Source of the DNA: Todiramphus chloris collaris | Lineage: Eukaryota; Chordata; Aves; Coraciiformes; Alcedinidae | Direction of reading: 5' to 3' | Assembly: GCA_025345505.1 (NCBI GenBank) | Contig: JANVCC010000056.1 | Span: forward strand, 1,171,049 to 1,235,048 | Length of the DNA: 64,000 nucleotides | Shown here: positions 13,201 through 25,200 of the stretch, in pieces | Numbering within the stretch: position 1 is the first letter of the stretch | How the letters are laid out: the number at the start of each line of letters is the position of its first letter | The notes under the pieces: model-generated | Told to the model about the DNA's origin: nothing | The model's database searches: none | Seen by the model: only the letters and a program-made list of their open reading frames with translations | Made by a program: the position numbers and the translations under genes

Positions 13201-16200
13201 ATAACTGAATATTAATGTTTGAATATACATGGCTTTTAAGCATTAAGGGGTTGAATTTGTGAGGATAGATATATATGTATATATATAATTGTGAGTGTGA
13301 GGGACAAATATTGCTAACAGTTGTAAAAATGGGTTAGAATGGAATTACAAGAATCTGCTCTCTTTAGTTAATGTGCTGCCTTATTAGCAGGGATAAGAAA
13401 GTCTTCTGCAGAAACTGTGCTTTGAGATCAGATCTTTAAAGTGGAAATATAAATGGTAGTTTGAGTGTGTATATAGGATTGTGTCAAGATTGTTTTCAGT
13501 TTCTACTCAGGATTTGAATGACTGTTTTACATTGCCTTTATGTTAGATACTGCTTAAGGCTTTTCACTGATGCAAGACTTAATGTTTTTTACCTTTTTTT
13601 TTCCTTCTTGTTGCTAGGATTTACCTAAAAGTGTGCAGTATAAGAAACTTTATACTGTTGGACTTGAAGTCCCTGATAATGCCACTATTCTGCAGTTCAA
13701 AAAATGGGTCAGAAAATTCCTATGGGAAAATGCAGGAAATGGTAAATATCAGCATTTTATTCTATTAAAAAAAAAAAAAACAACAACAAACCAAACCAAA
13801 ACTCTAACAAAAAAACAACCCAAAACAACATTTTTTTTTTCCAGTGCTAGCTACATTGTTTATTAATTTCAGTAGGTATTTATACAAAGAATTTCAGACT
13901 TTCCATAGCACTTTCCATTTCATTACCATAAAAAGACACATTATGTAAACCACTGCATAACTTGTTTGCATTCAAAACATGTCTTTTTCAAAAAATACTA
14001 GTAACTTAAATGCAATTCCTAATAGCGTTATATTTGTGTTGTGTCAAAGTAACTGCAAAAAAGCTTTCATCTGTCTGACCCAAATTGTCCACCATCAGCT
14101 TAGTGCTGCAGCTGCCAGCCCTTTATGGCTGTTCTCAATAGCACAGGTTTTCTGTGATGGCACTAGGGACTGATACATCTGAGACACTTAAGTCTGTTTA
14201 GTGTGATGTAGCAGTTTTTTGATTTATGAGTCCATTATTTCCCTCATCTCCTAGCAATTCTTAAAAATGACACTACAGACACAGTGTCATTGTTTCCAGA
14301 GTGTGGCTCTGCTGTTGTTTGTTTATGGAATAGTACAATTCTTGCTGAGATGGTAAAAGGTGCTCTTTGCGGAAATAAATTTACATGTATTTTACCACAG
14401 CCTGTTTGTACCTTCTCACTTTGTTTGCTAGTGCTTCTTTGTTGGCAGATTTTAACTCTTTGTCTATCCTATATTGGAGGACCATTCTTTCAAGATTTTT
14501 CATGTTATTTGCTGTGGTTACTTTGGCATTTTCTGTGAGAAAGTAGAGATATTAACTGACCAAGCGCATACAGTTTTCGCAGAGCATACATGTGGTTTTG
14601 CTGTGGATCATCACCTGTTTTGTGAAAGAGCTCTGACCTAAATCTCAGGTATGAGAGTTTGAATTAGAAGTGCTGGGAAAATTAAAAGGTGTAGGAAGAA
14701 GCCTTTGTCCTCACTTAGGAAGTTAGTGTGCAAGTTCTTCCTTTGCTCTTTTTTGGCTTGGGGAGGTTACTTTTTTTTTAATTGGTTTTGGTTTTTGGTG
14801 TTTTTTTTTCCTGTTTTTCTATCTAGTGATTTTTTTGTGTGTGTGTGACAAAGAATGATCTGTATTTGAATCTAGTAATTTCTGATTCTCAGATTTGAGA
14901 ATTGGTTCCTAATCTGTTTCTGGATGAAGACCTACAGTTCTAGCTAGTAAGAACATTTTGACAGTGTTTATGTAACTTCAGAGTTGGGAGAACTTTCAGT
15001 TCTATGTTAACTTACTCATCATAACTTGCCTCCTGTTTTAGATTACCCCTAAAAATTTTGCAGGATTCTTCTTACAAATAATTTTTAAGAGATTGTGGGT
15101 TTTTAGCATCTAAATTGTTAGGACACCAACTTTTAATAAAATATGTCAACGCAACTGTTCTGTGGCAAACAGTTGTATTTCATCTCATTCAAAAAATAAT
15201 CTAAGTCCCATTTCAAAGACCATCTCTCTGTACTTTTCTCTGCCGCAACATTCTTCTGACTATTAAAGCTTTTCTGCTAAAATCTAGCCTAAAATTCTTT
15301 GTTAATATACATTTATTCTTACGGCGACTTTGACTTTAAGTATTATTGTTCTCCATCCCTGTTAATAGAGTCAGTATCTGAGATTTGGTTTTACAGACTA
15401 AATAAAACAAACTTCCTAGGTCCCTTCTCATAAACTTTGTGACAATTATAATAGCCCTTTCTATACATATTTCAATGTGTTGGTTTTTTTTTTTTCCTTT
15501 AAATATGGGTAAGTAGAATTGTATGTAATAGTCTGTATGAAGTTAGATCAATGCCTTGCATGACCATATTAGTTTTTCCCTGTTTCTCTTGGAAATACAT
15601 CCTTTTAAACACTAGTAAGTTACTCTGCTTTTTAGCCTTTAGCTGATTAGTTTAACATTTCTGAAAAAGACAAGATTTCTTTAGAGATTAGTGGTGCTTC
15701 TTTTTCCGTATATTTCATAATCCTAGATACTATGGGAACTACGTGTATTTAAGTTTTACAAGAATCTGTAAGCTAATTTCCTCAATTTTACATTTACTTG
15801 TTTAAATTTGCTTTCCACATTTTTTCCTGTTACTGCAGTTCTGGCTGAGGGTGGCTGCTTTACCTGTCATCACTCCTCTTTCTTCTTTTCCTACATTCTG
15901 CAGAGTTACAGGTTTGGAAGTAGTGAGCTAACTGCTGCTAGAGATCCAGCATGAAGAGAACAAAGTTTGGATGTGTCTTGTCTTTTTTACAGGCTTGACA
16001 GTATAATTTTGTAAACAGCAAGCATTATTTGTCATTACTTTGCTAGAAAAGTAAAGTGTTGGTTTTTTTAAGTCCTGCACTAGATTTTTTCACTGTGAGC
16101 TATTACAGACTCTCTTTTCCTTTTTGATAGAGAAACTCATCGGTGTTCACTGCACTAATGGAATTAATAGAACGGGCTACCTTATATGTAGGTAAGGGTT

Positions 16201-19200
16201 GTATAAAAGCAGAAATTGTTCACAAAAGATACTGTAATCCCATTGGGACAATAATATAACCATATTTTTCTTCAGATATCTTATAGATGTTGAAGGCTGG
16301 GATCCAGAGGCAGCAATCCAAGGTATTTACACAACTTGAACTAAGGCACATGTGGGGTTGTAATTCACAATGACTACAATTCTCCTCACAAATACAGTTC
16401 TATTTGAGTATCTTCACAGTTATTTCATGTACTGGCTTCCACAGAAGACTTTATCTGGCTGTTGATTCTATTCAAGGCAAGACTTGAGCATTAGCAAATT
16501 GACAACGTAGTGGGAGTGTGTTTCAGCTGCTTAATTTTTTTTTTCCCTTTTGTTTTGAAGGGTTTTCAGTCATAAGTTGCTACCACTACTTGTTCTACTT
16601 GTTTCAGTTGTTAAAAAAAGGAAAAAAAATGCTGCAATGATGCCAGCTTGATGAAGTATTTAGTATCAAGTTAGAATTGTTTCACATTCAGCATCTAATG
16701 GTGAACAGAAACTTACATGTCACATTGTTGTGGCTTAATTTGAGCAAATTTCATTAGACTTGTATCTTTTTTTTCTTTAGCTTTTGGTGATGCTAGAGGT
16801 CATCGTATGGATGGTCTTGTGTATCTCACAGATCTCAGAACGCAACCAATGAGAAGGTAAACAAAAGCTTTTAGCTGTATGCTTTAAGATTTCCCAGTAT
16901 GTCTGCTGGTATTTTTAAACATTCACTTCCAGTCATGAGCCAAATAAACCCCCTCTTAAATCTTTACTATGCAACTACACATATATTATAAGACTTCTGA
17001 TACTAATGACATGAAGTGCAGTGTACTTCATTCGTCTTTTGAAGGTACATGGTTCAAAATCTGACAACACCTGTTAAACACTCGTGTGGTTTTATCATAC
17101 TGTGACAAGTGTATTGAGTCTGTATTCTCTCATTCAGCTCAAAGGAGGTCTTTATAAGCTCCGTGATCTGCCTGCTGTTGCTGGCATGGTATAACCAGAT
17201 ATTAAAAAAAAAACTGAACAAAGAACAGTTTTAAGAAAAAAAAAATATTGGAAAGTGGAAGATTGTTCTCAACTCTTCTGTTCACAGTAGTTGTATCCCT
17301 GGTGTATAACAATTTGATGCATGTGTTCACCTAAGAATAGCTATCATTTACATCATCTGAAGTTATTTGCGCCAATGGTATTTTGTACCAGTAAATTGAT
17401 TTTAAAATTAATACCTGTTTTACATTGCTTCAGTTTAATTGAATGCTCTCTGTTTCACTGCTATCATTATTTATAGTATGTGCAAGATTAAGTTAGTCCC
17501 ATGTCAGATTTTTGAATAGGTATGGTGCTTGTCTCACATCCTTTAGGATGTTGTTCCAAGCTTCTGAAGTTTAGTTATTCTCTGCTTTCCTCGCAGCCCT
17601 TTCCCAAAGAAATTTATAAGATGCAAATTTACTAAGTTACAAATGTTTGTAAATGTAACTTAACATACAAAAATTTGTGTTGCTCTGAACTGAAAACATT
17701 ATGTGTTTTGTTTTGTTTTTTTCTCTCCCAATAGTATGTTTTAAAAAAGGAAGCTTATGTGAGATTTTCTTATTCTTCTTAGTAACCTTGGAATGGATGT
17801 ATGGGATTCAGATGAAGATATTATTCCACCACCACATGCAATGGAAGGACCTGTAGAGCGGTTTCCAAATGAAGATTTTCAGGGGTAATGGACTGAAACA
17901 TGGAATTAAAAGCAAAAAAAAAAAAAAACAAAACCCCAAAACACATGGGGGGAAGATAATTGTTTCTTATTGAAAATGCTGTAGATACCCTCATAGCCTA
18001 CTCATGCAAAATATATTTACAGAAATTGACGAAACAGTGAAAAGATAAGGAAAAGAAAGGGAATGTGTGCTGTTAGAAGTCTGTAAGTAATTAGTTCACT
18101 TGGAAAAATTTAGAATTTTACTTTGCCTATACTTTTTATTATTTTACAGTAATTTTCAATTATTTTTAATTAACTTGGAATCACTGGTTTTTACCAATTT
18201 AACAAGCGCTCTAGAATTACAATTGAATGTCTGTCACAGCTTCTACTATGACATTGAAGGTTTTATAATCTCTACTTACAGTTGGATTCTTAGTAGCTTT
18301 AATACCTGTATCTTTGCAGTGTCTTTCCTATCAATTCTTAGTTAAAAGACTTGTTTTCATTAATGACTTGCAGCACATAAAAATATGATAACCTATTTAA
18401 GAAAAAAACTTCTTTACAGGTCTGGGAAGAGATTAAGAATTTACGATGATCACTCTCACAAAGATCTGCAAGGACAGATACAGTTGAGAGATTTTGATTT
18501 CATTAATAAGGGACCCGGACAAAGACGACGACCATTTCATGACAATCAGACTCAGGATGACTTAAAAGCACCAATGCAGATGAGAAACTGGGACTACAGT
18601 AGGGGACCAGGACAGAGGCAAAGACCCTTTCCTGATCACCAGTTTTGTGATGATTATCAAGAAGACACACAACTGAAGGACCTGGACTTCAGTAGCAAGG
18701 CACCTGGAGAAAGGTTGAGACCTTTTCATGGCCATCAGTTTCATGATGATTTACATGCAGAGACACAATCAAGGGACGTTGAATTTAACAGAGGCCATGG
18801 ACAAACACAGAGATCTTTTCCTGACCATCCATCTCATAATGATTTACAGGAAGACAGGCAGTCAAAGGATTTTGATTTTGGTAGCAGGGGCCGTGGCCAG
18901 AGAAGACGACCATTCCATGACCACCAATCTCGTGATGAAATTCAGACTCAGATACAGTTGAAAGAGTTAGATTGTGTCAGCAAAGGCCCTGGCCAAAGAC
19001 TAAGATCTTTCCATGACTATCAGTCACACGATGACTTACCACCTCAGATGCAATTAAGAGATTTTGAATTTGTTAACAGGGGTCAGGGGCAGAGGTTGAG
19101 ACCTTTCAATGATCACCGGCCTCGCAATAACTTAAAAACAGAGATGCAACAAAAAGATTATGATACTAAAGGTCCCGGACAAAGGCGCAGACCTTTTCAT

Positions 19201-21893
19201 GAACATCAGCCTTATGATGACTTACAGGAACAGATTCCCTTAAAAGATTTTGATTATGTTAATAAAGGGCATGAACAAAGGCCAAGACCTTTTCATGATC
19301 ATCCAGGTCACGATGACTTACCACATGAATGGTGTTCTGACAGGTAAAGCATCATTGAGCTCATTTTATTCTTAGAAAATAAAAATGTAAACCTCAGCAT
19401 TTTAAAATTAAACTCCAAATTAATCATCCTTTTAAAATCATATATAAATGTTCAGTTAAATAACTATTTTTATTTTGACTTATGGAAGGGTTTGATGTAA
19501 AATGGAGCGTTGCAGCTTTGAAAGCACATGTTTCCTAAATTAGAAGGTTATGATTCTTTAAAGCTTTTGTGTTTTTCACCTTTTCAGAGTCACCTTGAAA
19601 CAAAACTGTTGCACTTTTTGTATAGAAACCTGCATTTAAAAAACAGTCCTCAAGACAGAAGAGGTTATGATATTTCATTTATGCCCTCAGTCAAAGAGAG
19701 ATGATTAATAATGCTACAAGGAAAATTTCACTTGCATGTGTTTATTCCCCAAGTTAATCATTTGTTAGAAATCACTTTGCTTCTCCCAAATACATATATC
19801 ACTTATTAGTAAAACTATTGAATTCTGACATACTAGAGGAAATGGCCTGAAGTTGCACCAGGGGAATTTCTTTATCAAAAGAGTAGTCGGGCACTGGAAC
19901 AGGCTGCCCAGGGAGGTGGTGGAGTCACCATCCCTGGAGGTAATCAAAAAATGTGTAGATGAGGCACTTCAGGCCATGCTCTAGTGGGATAGCGAGGTGT
20001 TGATGGTTGGACACAGTGATTGTGGAGGTCTTTTCCAACTAGGATAATTCTGTGATTCTGTGATATTTCAAAATATTTTTAATATTTCAGAATTTATTTC
20101 AGATATTCCTTGGTATAGTAAAGTTTGATTTAATTTCTTCCATTGGACAACTGAAACAGACAATATTACAATGCAGCATACCATTTTGAGGTGTTAATAC
20201 AGTTAAGATAGTTTTAATTAAAAGTAAATTATTTTTCTTTAATTTGATAAACACATTATCTTTTAAAAGCTTACGATTGTTGGTTGGTACTCTTTTTAAC
20301 ATGCTTATTTGTTTGCTTATTTGCAGAAGTCAATCTTTTTCTTCCCATGAAAATGCACCAGAACCTCATTTCTCCTCATCTCCTTCATGTCACAGAGATT
20401 ATGGGTCTGACAATGATGACTTTAACAGAAGTTATAGGTAACTGTCAGATATTATATGTTGCTTTCTAACTTATCTTTATACTGTTAAGTCCCCCAGATT
20501 CCCAGCTCAAAAATAGAAATTAATGGCACGGTGTAAAAATGGATGTTAATATTTTTGGTTAAATGCAGTTTAAACCATTGAATCTGAACACTGAGCAAAT
20601 AATATGACTACTTTGTGGTCTGTCTATATTGAATTTGAGTGTGTTTATGAAATGGTTTGAGAATCCCTGATGTCATTGACAAGACAAGCACACTTCAAGC
20701 TAATGTACTACAAAACAAGAAAAACTATTGCCAGCATCTGTATTTTGCTTTTTTGCTTACTCTATTTAACCCTTCAGTGCTGTTGGCAACAAGCTGGTGC
20801 GTGTTACTGTGAGGGATGGTTCGACACTGTTTCCCAGAGCAGCTGTGAAATCCCCATCCTTTGAGATACTCAGAAGCAGGCTGGACATGGTCCCTGCACA
20901 AACTCATGTAATCAGACCTACTTTGAGCAGGTGGGCCTAGGTACTTGTAGAGATCCTTTCCAGTCTAAATTAATCTATAGTTCAGTGAGGGAGAAGATTT
21001 TAAAATGACAAAGATTATTCTGAATTGTCTTTATGCACCATTTACTTTACGAAGTAAAGAAGGTACTTGACAGTAAAAAGAATCCATATATGCATTTTTA
21101 GATCCTTCCATATATATTTTGCAGGAGAGTAATTCTTCTTTTGCAGAAAAATTAACAAAACATTGGGAGCTATAAATCTAAAGTATATTATTTCTTGTTG
21201 AGACTATGTATTGGAGAACTACTATTACATATTATTCACAAAAATGAAGACTTGGGCTTAGAAACAAAAATGGCCCCTAGGTAAGAAACCCTCAGTAAGC
21301 AGGGAATTTTAATTACAAACAGCACTTGAAACAAAACATCTTGTAGTAGAATTACTTACTAAAAAGAGATGTAATTTTAATCACTAGAATTGAAAAATTA
21401 AAATAAACAAGTTTGCAACATCCAGTAGAGAGGATTTTCATTTTAAGGAGTTAAAAAAAAAAAATGACAGTCTGAATTGTTCTCTCGAGGTTACGCAAGT
21501 TTAATTTTTAATGGTGACCACCAACAATAAATCAACTGCTTTATTTTTAAGGATTTCACTGTTCATATTTGTTCTTCTTACAGCAATCGACAAAATTGTC
21601 CCAAAAACAATAGGAGAATGCACCCCTCAGATGAATTTAACAGAGGGAAAACCAGATTTGCACCATATTCACGAACAAGGCATCTGTCTTCATCTGTACA
21701 CCAAGAAGACAGTTCAGTAGACTATGAACGAAAACCTTTTCAAGGTGAAACTACCAGAGATATGGAACAAAGTAAAAGATTACCAGTTGTAACAGTTGAT
21801 TACAATTATGGTCTGCCATTAGATTATGGACCCGAAGAGGAAGAGAGAACACATTATGATTTACCTCCAAGAGATGACTACAACTGGAACTGA
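1225..21893 (+). CDS. DUSP11: DUSP11 (PIR1), RNA 5'-triphosphatase, with a repeat-bearing tail exon
   Basis: The protein belongs to the dual-specificity phosphatase family that removes gamma and beta phosphates from RNA 5' ends, mainly pol III and viral RNAs, in the nucleus. Coding exons: 1225-1253, 10169-10244, 12636-12767, 13618-13741, 16131-16191, 16276-16322, 16781-16856, 17783-17884, 18420-19343, 20327-20437, 21584-21893. All junctions are GT-AG and phases match, giving 663 residues. The PTP signature [12 protein letters not shown] puts the catalytic Cys at 128 and Arg at 134, against HCTHGLNRTGYL in human. [18 protein letters not shown] and [14 protein letters not shown] also match human DUSP11. 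Asp99 in the VPD motif is conserved, with a possible role in catalysis. Residues 183-216 are an acidic linker, 217-524 the tandem-repeat exon, and the C-terminus is acidic and aromatic, ending DDYNWN. The start is set by the first ATG after the acceptor at 1223 and by the IPDGW junction, similar to human IPERW. The tail is about 300 residues longer than in mammals. Confidence 0.93.
1254..10168 (+). other. DUSP11: DUSP11 intron 1
   Basis: The donor GTAAGT at 1254 and the acceptor ATTACAG at 10168 bound an intron of 8.9 kb. It is AT-rich and I see no coding exon or recognisable transposon in it. The only conspicuous low-complexity element is a pure T tract of about 23 at 5120-5142, preceded by two GGGGTTTT-like units. 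Minus-strand frames around 3340-3646 have no recognisable protein content. Confidence 0.75.
10245..16130 (+). other. DUSP11: DUSP11 introns 2 to 4
   Basis: The introns are 10245-12635, 12768-13617 and 13742-16130, separated by coding exons 3 and 4. They are AT-rich with no recognised gene or transposon. Low-complexity pieces are a TA-rich run near 13266-13290 and an A-rich, CAA-containing run near 13768-13832 just after exon 4. Short open frames in 11.65-11.98 kb overlap on both strands and look like chance. Confidence 0.7.
16192..18419 (+). other. DUSP11: DUSP11 introns 5 to 8
   Basis: Short introns at 16192-16275 (84 nt), 16323-16780, 16857-17782 and 17885-18419 separate exons 5 to 9. The last intron ends in frame with exon 9, so a reading frame starting at 18385 runs unbroken into the exon. 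The acceptor TTTACAG at 18413-18419 and the phase match with exon 8 show that the true boundary is 18420. Nothing else is recognised here. Confidence 0.75.
18451..19341 (+). repeat. DUSP11: Coding tandem repeat in DUSP11 exon 9, 9 full units of 90-96 bp
   Basis: Unit boundaries are 18451-18546, 18547-18639, 18640-18735, 18736-18828, 18829-18924, 18925-19020, 19021-19116, 19117-19206 and 19207-19302, with a partial tenth unit at 19303-19341. A partial unit also precedes the array (GKRLRIYDD at about 18424-18450 resembles GQRLRPFHD). Each unit has the pattern HDDLQ, a variable polar stretch, then [18 protein letters not shown] and HDH. Units are 30-32 residues long, every length change is a whole codon, and no unit carries a stop, so the array is kept as protein. 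Differences between units are many, which argues for an old array and not a fresh expansion. The product is rich in Arg, Asp, His and Phe, in alternating acidic and basic blocks. I do not recognise the repeat as a named domain. Confidence 0.93.
19344..20326 (+). other. DUSP11: DUSP11 intron 9
   Basis: The intron lies between the repeat exon (donor GTAAAG) and exon 10 (acceptor TTTGCAG). It carries a CR1 LINE 3' fragment in the sense orientation at about 19834-20063. The rest is unremarkable AT-rich DNA. Confidence 0.8.
19834..20063 (+). mobile_element. CR1 LINE 3'-end fragment
   Basis: The segment matches the conserved end of the CR1 reverse-transcriptase reading frame (the part encoding [10 protein letters not shown]-like residues, here CACTGGAACAGGCTGCCC) and the CR1 3'UTR. 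It ends in the diagnostic tandem octamers ATTCTGTG ATTCTGTGA. The 5' part is truncated, as is usual for CR1, and an internal stretch after CACCAGGGGAA appears deleted. It is a dead fragment inside DUSP11 intron 9. Confidence 0.85.
20438..21583 (+). other. DUSP11: DUSP11 intron 10
   Basis: The intron is bounded by the donor GTAACT after exon 10 and the acceptor CTTACAG before the terminal coding exon. Apart from the degraded CR1 piece it holds only AT-rich sequence with no recognised element. Confidence 0.75.
20815..20985 (+). mobile_element. Degraded CR1 LINE 3' fragment
   Basis: Phrases such as CCCAGAGCAGCTGTGAAATC, GGCTGGACATGGTCC and TTGAGCAGGTGGGCCTAGG follow the order of the CR1 3' region, but with many substitutions and no clear terminal octamers. 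It looks older than the copy at 19.8-20.1 kb. It lies in DUSP11 intron 10 in the sense orientation. Confidence 0.6.
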
Positions 21894-22262
21894 GAAAAGA
21901 GGACAGTGTTTGCTCATCTTAGACTTACTTTCTTGTAACCGTTTTTTTTTGTGGACCAATTTTTTTTTTTTTATTAGGAAAACACAAATTTCAGTAGTAG
22001 AGAACTGGTCTCTGTTGTAAGAGTAGCTTCTATTGATGTTTGTTTCTTTAAATTTATTAGGGTGTATTTGTTAAGTGTAGTTGAAGACAAGGTCTCAGTA
22101 CACATGGAAGTAAAGTAGTCCTTCCTTTCTGTGAAATTGGAACCCTGTACCTCAAAACAAACAATGTTCTGAGTGATTGTAGTTTTGTCTTCTGTTTTAC
22201 ATTTCTTTAAAATGTATATAATTTCCAGATGCAAAAGTCATAATAAAATACTGCACTATCAG
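21894..22262 (+). other. DUSP11: DUSP11 3' untranslated region
   Basis: This non-coding stretch follows the TGA stop at 21891-21893 and runs to the expected cleavage zone about 15 nt after the AATAAA at 22242. The exact 3' end is inferred. Further AATAAA hexamers at 23041 and 23515 could give longer transcripts. Confidence 0.6.
22242..22247 (+). terminator. DUSP11: Poly(A) signal of DUSP11
   Basis: A canonical AATAAA hexamer lies about 350 nt after the stop codon and is the first one downstream of it. Cleavage would be expected at about 22255-22275. Confidence 0.6.
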
Positions 22263-25200
22263 GTAGACTAGCATTGAGATTAAAGAAAAAATACTATGAA
22301 ATGAAGCAAAGTTACATCTACTTCATCTTTTCATTTGAAAATAGCAGTTTGAATTATTGCAAACAACCTCTGCAGCATTGCGGTTTAATTCCAAGTTTTC
22401 TGTACTGTCAACTGAACTTAACTACTTGCACTCTTCTGCCATAGAAGAATTTTTACCAGATTGCTGAGAATGCGGAAGCAAATGAAGTTTGAATATTCTA
22501 AATGTCAAACTTGCTTTTTGGTAATCTGAAATCTTGTATATTTTTTCTAGATCCCATAGGATATATATATATATTCAGAATAGCCTAGTACAGGTGAATT
22601 TCACAATTTTCTCAGTAACACATCCAAATCACGTAACTCGTGTATCATCAGCTTACATCTCTCAACTGGCTCTGATAACCAAGCACCTGTATACTTAGAC
22701 CTCCTTGTTTGTCAGTCATATCTGTCTTACTCTCTAGGTATATTCTGCACTAGTTTCTTTTTACAGCACAGCAGAGTAGTGTCATCAGAATAAAAGAATA
22801 ACCTCTTCAGATAAGTTACTTGTAATTACGAGTCATGTATTTGAACAGTCTTCTCTGAACAGACACTTCAGTGGATCTGAAGAAGGTAGTGTAACAAATG
22901 GTAACTCAATTCATGACAGCCTCAGTATAGTAGCACCAACAGTTCCTACTTTGGATAAATACATCACAGGATGGAAAACAGCAGTCATGTAATACTTAGA
23001 CAAATTTTTAACATTTCATTTTTCATTATTACTACATTTTAATAAACTAATATTTTTAAAAGGCATCACAGAAAATAAGGATAAAGCTGGACCATGATAT
23101 TAAAATAAACAATTAAAATGAGCCATTTCACATTTTAATTTCCCATTAAATCTCAACTGTGAGCCTCATTCACGTGGTCTTGGGAATGAAGCTCCCTATA
23201 TATAAACTGGTTGTGGAGCTAAGCACTAAATGTTAAGAAAAGGCATTTGTTCCTTCACTTGCCTTTTGGGTTTTTGGTAGTTTTTTTCTGAGGGGTAAGC
23301 TGAGAATCTTTATCCAGGCTTCTTTAGTGGAGGCGAGGAAGATCTGCAACATGGGCTATCATATTGCCAGTTCTATAAAAAAAGAAAATAAATTTTAAAA
23401 ATCCAGCCTTTCTGGTATTCTCCAGCAGAGAGCTAAGAATTAGAGACCAGCATTACAAGTATTTGAAATGTTTTCTATACTATGTATTCAGTATTCATAA
23501 AGTGAATAAAGAGCAAACATTTGTCCTTCATCTTTTTGTTTCATGGTTTGAGTTACGTTTCTTAGGATTGAAGTGACCCTCCAAGTTGATCCTTTGTTAC
23601 TTCAGACTAGGGGTATGTCTTAGGGGAGTCTTACTCCTGGAGAGCTGAAAAAGCTCTCTGGAAAGCTCAGTGCAAAAAGAAATGTGGCACAAGGAGTTAG
23701 GATCAGCACTAGCTGTTGCCAGTCCTTGGTCAGTTCCTGCAGGATGCTTTGAAGGTTTAGATACAAGAAGTCAGATGGTATAATTCCTGTTATCTGACAA
23801 AATAAACATCACTGTTGTAACTGTGTTGGATTTTTTTCATTTCAACCAAAAGTAATATCCACAAATGGCTTTGAGATGACTATATGAAAACAGACAAAGT
23901 TGGGTTTGTATTGTTAGTTATTTTTTCATGTAGAGTAAGGATTTCTGCACTATTGTTCCTAATGGAACTAGGCAGAGCTAAGCCCACATAATACTATACA
24001 AACTGTTACTGACATTTATCTCAAATTCCACAGCTGAGTCATCACTGCATAGTTACATCTCTAGTATTCAATTACTAATTGATCCACAGGGTGGAGAAGG
24101 AAATTAAATGACATAAAACACTTCTTGTTTTTTAACTCTGTTTTATTACAGTGGCACTCGTTTTAAGGAAAAATCATGCAAATAAAGCCCACTGCTTTTT
24201 CTTTTATTTATTTCACAGTTCTACAAAAATGTCAAAAAATCTTGATGGCTTCTTTTGTGTATGTTCTCAGCAAACATAGAAATAGCTGTTGTTCTATAAC
24301 AGAGCAGTAAAAAGCAAGGCTTAGATGGACAGTGTTGGCTTCACACTGCCCTGAGTGGGAAATCTTGAAGAAAAGCACAGGATACAGAAAATCCAGAGGC
24401 ACCACAGAATTATTTGAAGGAGTTGTAAGAGTTTTAATATATATATATATAACTATCAAACTCTAAACTCACAGAAAGCTGCTTTTTTTTGTTGCTGTCC
24501 TGAAGTCATCATTTAACTGGAGGCCTTATTTTTATCAGATGGTGAAGCCATTGAGACAGCTCACTCTGAAGCATGATCATACTGAGTTAGGAAATGTTCA
24601 GGTGGTTCCTGGAAAGTGCTAGGAGAAAGTTCAGGCTGAGCTCTATCCAGAAGGCTGACTCCCAAGAAGGGCTTGGGAAAATGAGAGGTCAGCTCCAGCA
24701 GAAAAATAGAACACAGGGTTATGACTAAATTTATATGTAGGAATCTGGACTACGTGTACAGCTAATTTGTGTGTGAAGAACAAACAGTTATCTAAAAAGA
24801 GCTAGAAAGGTTTGCATGTGACTTTTTCTCTCAGCTCAGGCAAATAACCTACAAGGAGCCACAAGTACAGTTAGGATCCTTGCCTGTTTATTTGTGTCTA
24901 AAGTATAACTGCTAGCAATCTCTAAGCTTTTCTTCATGTGCAAAAATGATCAGTGATGCCTTATGGTTCAAATCTGGGTTGTACTGCTACACCCAGTGTG
25001 CCAGGACCAGCCATTACATGACCTCAGCACTAGTTTCTTAAAATGCCTCACATGAGGCATCCAGAAATGCAGACACCCAAAGAATCTGGTGAGTGCTGGG
25101 AAAAGAAGGAATGTATTCCTTGTCTGGGGTTCAGCAAGGGGATATGAATCCCCAGCTACTGTGAACAGAAGTTTATTTAAAACATGTACGAACAAAAAGC

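Noticed and set aside
18385-18419. ATG-initiated frame running into DUSP11 exon 9 from the intron
   Set aside because: The acceptor at 18419 and the phase match with exon 8 explain the frame. The upstream piece is intron tail.
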